Shown: positions 1-4,558 of the stretch, piece after piece | Layout of the letters: every line of letters starts with the position of its first letter | Position numbering within the stretch: position 1 is the stretch's first letter | Source of the DNA: Bog-473 sp035552395 | Lineage (GTDB): Bacteria > Actinomycetota > Acidimicrobiia > Acidimicrobiales > RAAP-2 | Direction: 5' to 3' | Assembly (NCBI GenBank): GCA_035552395.1 | Contig: DASZLL010000082.1 | Span: forward strand, 1 to 5,676 | Length of the DNA stretch: 5,676 nt | Position numbers and translations under genes: made by a program | The notes under the pieces: generated by a model | Seen by the model: the letters and a program-made list of their open reading frames with translations, nothing else | The model's database searches: none | Told to the model about the DNA's origin: nothing

Positions 1-483
1 CCCGCTCGCCATCACTGCCAAGCTCAGTTCGGGACACGCCTCGAACAGCTGCTGCTCGAGGCGCGGCGACTGGACGGCGTCGACCTCTCGGATCTTCCCC
101 ACGATGTTGTAGAGCTGTTTCGACACGCCCTTGCCCCACACCCGGCGCGAGATCTCGCATGCTTCGACGTAGCTGCCCGCCGCCAGCACGGCTCGCACCG
201 GGGCGGGGAAGACGGAGCTGCGCCGTGGCCCGAGCAAGCGGCGGGCCTCCCGGTCGCAGGCGCGGGGACCGGCCGCGGCCAACCCGATCGGTATGTCGAT
301 GGCCGCCGCCGCGAGGTCGCCGGACTCGAGTGCGGCCACGACGTCGTCGAGGGCGGGGAGGACCCGAACGGTCAGCGCGCCTTCGCTGGCCACGGGCCCG
401 TGCGCCGGCACCGTGGCCAGCACCCACCCCGTCCGGCAGCCGTCGAGGCCGCCGACGAGCCGCCGCCCGGGTGCGCGGCTCAG
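1..483 (-). CDS. DUF429 family protein (predicted RNase H-like fold), C-terminus cut off by window edge
   Basis: I translated this strand by hand: 161 codons run without a stop from position 483 to the left edge. The product carries the DUF429 (PF04250) signature in order: GLDGCRTGW at residues 12-20, AIDIPIGL at 61-68, RACDREARRLLG at 74-85, RSSVFPAPVR at 88-97, GKGVSKQ at 117-123, KIREVD at 130-135 and ECPEL-like FEACPELSL at 147-155. Family members are usually about 220-260 residues, so roughly the last third is missing. Many homologues have His in the last motif (HPE); here it is Cys150. The family is annotated as a predicted RNase H-like nuclease, but its cellular role is not established. 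The start is uncertain: no ATG, GTG or TTG lies at a sensible place. CTG at 483 overlaps the upstream TGA (CTGA), which suggests translational coupling; CTG at 498 has AAGGA 9 nt before it. It is probably the last or a late gene of the leftward unit, with no obvious metabolic link to it. Confidence 0.85.
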   Translation of the reverse strand, partial: MSRAPGRRLVGGLDGCRTGWVLATVPAHGPVASEGALTVRVLPALDDVVAALESGDLAAAAIDIPIGLAAAGPRACDREARRLLGPRRSSVFPAPVRAVLAAGSYVEACEISRRVWGKGVSKQLYNIVGKIREVDAVQSPRLEQQLFEACPELSLAVMASG

Positions 484-2003
484 GCCAGTTCGGCCCAGTT
501 CACCTGGTCCTTCGGCGTCAACGTCACCGGCCGACCGATGAGCTCGTCCTGCTCGGCGGCCGCCAGCGCGGCCGCTCCGCCGGCGAGGAAGGCGTAACAC
601 CGCCCGCCGCCGGGCAGGTCGCAGATCACCAGCGCACGCTCGGGCTCGCCGTCGCGGCCGTGCAGCACCGAGTACGTTGCCACCGTCGCCGCGCCCGTGG
701 GCGAGCCCACGATCGTCACCGGCGCGGCCGAGGCCACATACGGTGCCGGGTCGCGCACCCCGCCCGCCCCCGGGTCCGTCGACCACACGCCGTAGGCGTG
801 CTTCTGCATGTGCATCCCTACGCCGCTCACGACGCCGCACGACCCGGGATCCGCCCGCAGCCGCTCGGCCATCGCGGCCAACGAGTGCGTCACGTAGTTC
901 GAACCAGGGCCGCCGTGATAGGGCAGCCCGCCCGTCGCGGTCACCGCCGCCGCCCGCGGGTCGGACTCGGCGATGCCGAGCGCGTCCAGCGCGAAGCACA
1001 CGGACGAGGCGAAGCACGAGTACAGGTCGAGGTGCGCGACGTCGTCCACGCCGATCCCCGCCCCGCTCAACCCCGCACCGGCCGCCGCTGCCATGGCGGG
1101 GGACCGCCACAGGTCGGGGTGCCCGGCCACGTGCTCGGGCTCCTCGGCGTAGCCCCAGCCGCGCAGGTAGACGCGCCGGTCCTCGGGCACGCCGAGCGCG
1201 TCCGCCCGCTCGGCCGACGCCAGCAGCACGGCTGCGGCCATGTCGACGTCCATGATCGACGTCATGAGCTTCGTGTAGGGGTAGGCGACCATGCGGTTGT
1301 CGGGTGTCGCCGTCGCCACCTCGTTCGCCGTGCGCGCTACCGGGAACCACGCGTGCTCGGGCTGCGCCGCCGCCACCGAGGTCATCGACGCCATCACCTT
1401 GCCCAAGGCGGCGCGGTGCTCGGCCAGCCCCCGCCCGAGATGCCCCCGCCGCGCGTTGTCGAACAGTGCGAAGGTCAGGAAGGCCTCGAAGACGGAGTGG
1501 CTGATCTCGGACGGGTCGAACTGCATGTCCATCGGGAAGGGGCGCTTCTCGTCGGGACGGAACGACCAGGCCGGGCGCTCGCCCGCCTTCTTGAGGCGGC
1601 GGACGGTGGCCAGGGCCTCCGCGCCGACGAGCAGTGAGAAGTCGAGGTCGCCTGCCCTGATCGAGCGCGCCGCCTCGACGACCAGCACCTGGGGGACCGA
1701 CCCGCCGATGCCCGAGTAACGGCGCCGGTCCGGCGACGCGCCCAGCCGATCCGACAGCCGCTGCACGGCGTCGTCGTACTGCCACGACTGCGAGTAGACG
1801 ACGTCGACGCCCTCGAGCTCGCCAAGGGCGCCACTGACCCGCCCGCCCGCGTCGGCCGCGGCGTCGCGCACGACGCGCTCCCACATGTCGAGCGGTTCGG
1901 GCGCCACGCCGCCGCGGCCGGCGACCTCACGATCGGAGGGGTGCCAGGTGTGACGGGCGACGCCGATGATGCAGGCGGCGCGAGGGTCGGCGGCGGGGCT
2001 CAC
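480..2003 (-). CDS. Thiolase-like protein, TLP1 type (annotated elsewhere as acetyl-CoA acetyltransferase), probably not a catalytic thiolase
   Basis: A 507-residue protein with the thiolase fold and an extra C-terminal domain. The first thiolase half covers about residues 10-260 and the second about 270-425. Recognisable pieces are CIIGVARH (11-18), SGIGGSVPQ (97-105), LLVGAEA (124-130), LYSCFASSV (327-335) and GGLPYHGGPGSNY (358-370, with His363). The nucleophilic Cys of true thiolases, expected around the SGIGGSVPQ segment, is absent; the second Cys, expected near SGVGMHM (393-399), is also absent. Residues about 430-507 (ATYSVLHGRDGEPERALVI region) match the TLP1 additional C-terminal domain, known from the M. 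smegmatis thiolase-like protein type 1, which lacks the catalytic residues. A CoA-ester or lipid-binding role is therefore more likely than C-C bond cleavage. The start is GTG at 2003; I found no other in-frame start for about 160 nt upstream, and the N-terminus fits the family. No Shine-Dalgarno is visible because a microsatellite ends 2 nt before the start codon. It lies 85 nt downstream of the acyl-CoA dehydrogenase and its stop overlaps the putative start of the DUF429 gene. Confidence 0.9.
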   Translation of the reverse strand: MSPAADPRAACIIGVARHTWHPSDREVAGRGGVAPEPLDMWERVVRDAAADAGGRVSGALGELEGVDVVYSQSWQYDDAVQRLSDRLGASPDRRRYSGIGGSVPQVLVVEAARSIRAGDLDFSLLVGAEALATVRRLKKAGERPAWSFRPDEKRPFPMDMQFDPSEISHSVFEAFLTFALFDNARRGHLGRGLAEHRAALGKVMASMTSVAAAQPEHAWFPVARTANEVATATPDNRMVAYPYTKLMTSIMDVDMAAAVLLASAERADALGVPEDRRVYLRGWGYAEEPEHVAGHPDLWRSPAMAAAAGAGLSGAGIGVDDVAHLDLYSCFASSVCFALDALGIAESDPRAAAVTATGGLPYHGGPGSNYVTHSLAAMAERLRADPGSCGVVSGVGMHMQKHAYGVWSTDPGAGGVRDPAPYVASAAPVTIVGSPTGAATVATYSVLHGRDGEPERALVICDLPGGGRCYAFLAGGAAALAAAEQDELIGRPVTLTPKDQVNWAELA

Positions 2004-2005
2004 GG

Positions 2006-2063
<58 letters not shown>

Positions 2064-2088
2064 ACGGAGACGACGACGCCGCTCGCCG

Positions 2089-3306
2089 TCAGGAGCGCGA
2101 CTTGCCGGGCATGGCGATCGCCCGGTCGGCGATGATGTTCTTCTGGATCTCGGTCGAGCCCCCGCCGATGGTCGAGTACCGCTGGAACGCGTACAGGCGC
2201 GTCCACTTGCCGCGGTCGACCGCGTCCGGGCCGCCCCGGGCCAGCAGCCCCGCCGGCCCCAGGAGGTCGACGGCCAGCTCGGCCAACGTCTGCGCCATCG
2301 ATGACCACGACAGCTTGGCGAACGGCACCTCAGGCCAGTTCTTCTCGCCCTTCATGATCTTGGACAGCGCCCGCAGCGACAGCAGGCGCGCCAGCTCGAT
2401 CTGCGTCCACACGTGCGCGATGCGGTCGCGCAACGACGGGTCCTCCAGCGCGCCCGGGTTCACCGAGCGCGCCGCCTCGACCATGGCGCGCAGGTCGGCC
2501 GCCAGGATCGCGATCTGCGACGCGATGCCGACGCGCTCGTAGCCGAGCGTGCCCATGGCCACCATCCAGCCGGCGCCCTCGTCGCCGAGGCGCCACGCCG
2601 CCGGGATGCGTACGTCGGTGAAGAAGATCTCGTTGAACAGCTCCTCGCCCGCCATGTCGCGGATCGGCCGCACGTCGATCCCCGGCGTCTTCAGGTTGAG
2701 AACGAAGGCGGTGATGCCCTCGTGCTTCTTGCCCCGCTCGATCGCCGTCGGGTCCGTCCGCAGCAAGAACAGCCCCCACGTGGCCAGGTGCGCGGAGGAG
2801 ATCCAGATCTTCGAGCCGTTGATGACGTACTCATCCGTCTCGGCGTCATAGATCGCCGTCGTGCGCAGGTTGGCCAGGTCGTTGCCCGCCATCGGCTCGC
2901 TGAAGCCCTGGCACCAGTGCTCCTCGGCCTCGAGAATCGACGGCAGCCACTGCGCCTTCTGCTCCTCGGTGCCCCAGGCGATGATCATCGGCCCGATCTG
3001 CCAGATCCCGTTCGTGTTGAACATTCCCGGCGTGCGGTACTCGGCCATCACCTCCGAATACAGCAGCCGCTGCATGGCGTTGATCGTGCGGCCCTGGGCG
3101 TACTCGGGGCCCCAGTGGATGGCGGCCCACCCGCCCTCGTGGAGCTTGCGCTGCCACTTCTGGCGCCTTTGTTGGCTCGCCTCGCCGCTCAGCTGCGCAT
3201 CGTCCCCGAGGGACTCGGCCTCCAGGAACGGCGGCAGGTTCTCGTCCAACCAGGCGCGCAGTTCGTCGCGGAACTTCTCGTCCTCGGGGGCCAGGGCGAA
3301 ATCCAC
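2089..3306 (-). CDS. Acyl-CoA dehydrogenase, Glu-bearing (FadE26/FadE29-like) subunit
   Basis: A 405-residue acyl-CoA dehydrogenase, FAD-dependent alpha,beta-oxidation of acyl-CoA thioesters. The N-terminal helical domain starts at MDFALAPEDEKFRDELRAWL. The middle beta domain carries WCQGFSEPMAGNDLANLRT (131-149), the family's FSEP..GSD-type flavin and substrate segment, then INGSKIWISSA (162-172) and FFTDVRIPA (228-236). GYERVG (255-260) places Glu257 where isovaleryl-CoA dehydrogenase has its catalytic Glu on helix G. The alternative Glu position near the C-terminus is glycine (IGGGSTEIQKN, 380-390). The usual RxQFGxPI and QxHGGxG flavin motifs are not recognisable in the C-terminal domain, where LRDRIAHVWTQ and DLLGPAGLL stand in their places. 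I chose GTG at 3306 because homologues begin with MDF; a GTG at 3399 would add 31 residues with no family match. No clear Shine-Dalgarno precedes it, and a TACCCT box 8 nt upstream suggests a leaderless transcript. It probably pairs with the divergent dehydrogenase at 3446-4558. Confidence 0.93.
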   Translation of the reverse strand: MDFALAPEDEKFRDELRAWLDENLPPFLEAESLGDDAQLSGEASQQRRQKWQRKLHEGGWAAIHWGPEYAQGRTINAMQRLLYSEVMAEYRTPGMFNTNGIWQIGPMIIAWGTEEQKAQWLPSILEAEEHWCQGFSEPMAGNDLANLRTTAIYDAETDEYVINGSKIWISSAHLATWGLFLLRTDPTAIERGKKHEGITAFVLNLKTPGIDVRPIRDMAGEELFNEIFFTDVRIPAAWRLGDEGAGWMVAMGTLGYERVGIASQIAILAADLRAMVEAARSVNPGALEDPSLRDRIAHVWTQIELARLLSLRALSKIMKGEKNWPEVPFAKLSWSSMAQTLAELAVDLLGPAGLLARGGPDAVDRGKWTRLYAFQRYSTIGGGSTEIQKNIIADRAIAMPGKSRS

Positions 3307-3314
3307 GGGGGGTA

Positions 3315-3320
3315 AGGGTA
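3315..3320 (-). promoter_or_regulatory. Possible -10 box (TACCCT) for a leaderless acyl-CoA dehydrogenase transcript
   Basis: Read on the minus strand, TACCCT fits the actinobacterial -10 pattern TANNNT and lies exactly 8 nt before the GTG at 3306. That distance puts the transcription start at or next to the start codon, which would explain the lack of a Shine-Dalgarno. A -35 element at 17 nt spacing (GTCAGA) is only a poor match. Inference from spacing and pattern only. Confidence 0.3.
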
Positions 3321-3334
3321 GCCGACCGACCGTG

Positions 3335-3340
3335 TACTCT
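3335..3340 (+). promoter_or_regulatory. Possible -10 box (TACTCT) for the rightward unit
   Basis: TACTCT fits TANNNT and is the only such hexamer I noticed pointing right in the intergenic region. It would start transcription near 3347, leaving a leader of about 100 nt before the GTG at 3446. No convincing -35 is seen. It overlaps the inverted repeat at 3339-3354. Confidence 0.22.
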
Positions 3341-3354
3341 GACGCCCGTGTCAG
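3339..3354. promoter_or_regulatory. Inverted repeat CTGAC-N6-GTCAG, candidate operator between divergent genes
   Basis: Two perfect 5-bp arms, CTGAC at 3339-3343 and GTCAG at 3350-3354, are separated by GCCCGT. The dyad does not extend outward. It sits between the two divergent dehydrogenase genes and overlaps the proposed rightward -10 region, a sensible place for a repressor site. It does not match the KstR or KstR2 patterns I know for steroid regulons. Five-base arms can occur by chance in GC-rich DNA. Confidence 0.3.
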
Positions 3355-3401
3355 GGAACCGTGCGCCCTCTTCGGCTCGCAGGCGCGCCACGCGCGCACG
3401 C

Positions 3402-3423
3402 TCCTAGGGCGTTCCTAGAGCGT
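3402..3423. repeat. 11-bp tandem direct repeat upstream of the rightward dehydrogenase
   Basis: TCCTAGGGCGT (3402-3412) is followed at once by TCCTAGAGCGT (3413-3423), one mismatch in 11. Shortened echoes follow, TCAGCGT (3424-3430) and TCCTCGG (3431-3437), running into the Shine-Dalgarno. The 11-bp spacing is close to one helical turn, so it could be a direct-repeat protein site, or a simple short duplication. Confidence 0.6.
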
Positions 3424-3437
3424 TCAGCGTTCCTCGG

Positions 3438-3442
3438 GGAGG
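3438..3442 (+). promoter_or_regulatory. Shine-Dalgarno GGAGG for the rightward acyl-CoA dehydrogenase
   Basis: GGAGG, within the run GGGGAGGG (3436-3443), lies 3 nt before the GTG at 3446. The spacing is short, but it is the clearest ribosome binding site in the window and supports that start. Confidence 0.55.
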
Positions 3443-3445
3443 GCC

Positions 3446-4558
3446 GTGGACTTCACGTACGACGACGAGCAGCTGGCGCTCCAAGACGTGGCGCGCGGCG
3501 CGCTCGAGCGCGAGTGCACCCCGCAGATCCTGCGCGAGCTGGCCGACGACGACGCCGGTATCACCCCCGCGCTCTGGTCGACCCTGGTCGACCTTGGTTG
3601 GACCGGCCTGCTCGTCCCCGCCGAGGACGGCGGCACCAGCGCTGGCCTGCTCGAGACCTGCATCGTCTTGGAACAGATGGGCCGCATCCCGTTGCCCGGG
3701 CCTTACTTCTCCTCGTCCGTCGCCGCCACCCTGGCCGCCCGGGCTCTGGGCGCCGCGGAGCTGCTGACCGACCTGGCTGCGGGCGCTCGCCGCGGCACCA
3801 TCGCCCTGGGCGAGCAGGGACACGGCGAGCCGCTCGCCACCGTGCGCACGCGGGCCCGTCGCAAGGCGGCGCAGTGGGTGCTGAGCGGAGAGAAGCCGTT
3901 TGTCCTGGACGGCCACACCGCCGACTGGGTCATCGTGGTGGCGCGCAGCGAGGAGGGCGTGCGCTCGTACCTGCTCGAGTCGCCATCGACGGCCGCCGGG
4001 GCCACTGTCGAGCTCGTCCCATCGCTCGACCCGACCCGCAAGCTGGCCCGCCTGATCCTCGACGACACGCCGGCGCTGCCGCTCGGGCCCTCGGGCAACC
4101 AGGCCCACCTGTGGCAACGGGTGCAGGACGACATCGCCGTCGCCCTGGCCGCCGAGACCGTCGGCGCGGCCGAACGCGCCCTCGCCGAGGCCATCGCCTA
4201 CACGTCCGAACGCGTCGTCTTCGACAAGCCCGTCGCGACCTATCAGACCGTGCGCCATCGGCTGGTCGAGATGTTCCAGCAGGTCGAGATGGCCCGGGCC
4301 GGCTTCCAGTTCGCTGCGTGGGCCTCGGACACGGAGTCACCCGAACGGGCGCAGTCGGCGGCGATGGCATCGAGCTACGCGGCCGAGGCCGGCGTCCGGG
4401 TCACTGGCGACGACATCCAGCTGCACGGCGGCGTGGGCTTCACGTGGGCCAACGACGCCCACTTCCTCTTCAAGCGGGTGAAGCAGAACGAGCTGCTGTC
4501 GGGTGGCGCCAGCGCCCAGCTCCACCGGCTGGCCTCGATGTTCATAGAGTCTGCCTGA
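3446..4558 (+). CDS. Acyl-CoA dehydrogenase, flavin-motif-bearing (FadE27/FadE28-like) subunit lacking a catalytic Glu
   Basis: A 370-residue protein of the acyl-CoA dehydrogenase family, at the short end of the usual range. The N-terminal domain begins MDFTYDDEQLALQD and includes LLVPAEDGGTSAGLLE (55-70) and VLEQMGRIPLPGPY (74-87), typical of the family. The middle domain is divergent and has no clear FxxSEPxxGSD segment. The C-terminal domain keeps ERVVFDKPVATYQTVRHRL (255-273; Arg256 at the flavin-pyrophosphate position) and QLHGGVGFTW (325-334). By hand alignment, the helix-G Glu position falls on Ile230 and the C-terminal Glu position on Gly in LLSGGASAQLH (350-360), so neither known catalytic base is present. 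This is the pattern of the non-base subunit in alpha2beta2 dehydrogenases such as FadE26/FadE27. The start is GTG at 3446, supported by GGAGG and by the MDF N-terminus. The stop TGA abuts the GTG of the ligase gene, indicating co-transcription and translational coupling. Confidence 0.92.
   Translation: MDFTYDDEQLALQDVARGALERECTPQILRELADDDAGITPALWSTLVDLGWTGLLVPAEDGGTSAGLLETCIVLEQMGRIPLPGPYFSSSVAATLAARALGAAELLTDLAAGARRGTIALGEQGHGEPLATVRTRARRKAAQWVLSGEKPFVLDGHTADWVIVVARSEEGVRSYLLESPSTAAGATVELVPSLDPTRKLARLILDDTPALPLGPSGNQAHLWQRVQDDIAVALAAETVGAAERALAEAIAYTSERVVFDKPVATYQTVRHRLVEMFQQVEMARAGFQFAAWASDTESPERAQSAAMASSYAAEAGVRVTGDDIQLHGGVGFTWANDAHFLFKRVKQNELLSGGASAQLHRLASMFIESA

Noticed and set aside
159..1637. 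Long open frame on the + strand (492 residues) opposite the thiolase-like gene
   Set aside because: Composition is Arg/Gly/His-rich low-complexity typical of antisense frames in GC-rich DNA, with no family motif. The minus strand carries clear thiolase-like and DUF429 motifs here.
2413..3315. Plus-strand open frame (300 residues) opposite the leftward dehydrogenase
   Set aside because: Arg/Leu/His-rich antisense frame without motifs; the opposite strand is a full-length acyl-CoA dehydrogenase.
3307..3399. Extended start (GTG 3399) for the leftward acyl-CoA dehydrogenase
   Set aside because: The 31 added residues resemble nothing in the family, and homologues begin at the MDF encoded from 3306, where a leaderless promoter layout is also seen.
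3404..4258. Minus-strand open frame (284 residues) opposite the rightward dehydrogenase
   Set aside because: Shadow frame: the + strand has dehydrogenase motifs, a Shine-Dalgarno and family-like termini, while this frame has none.
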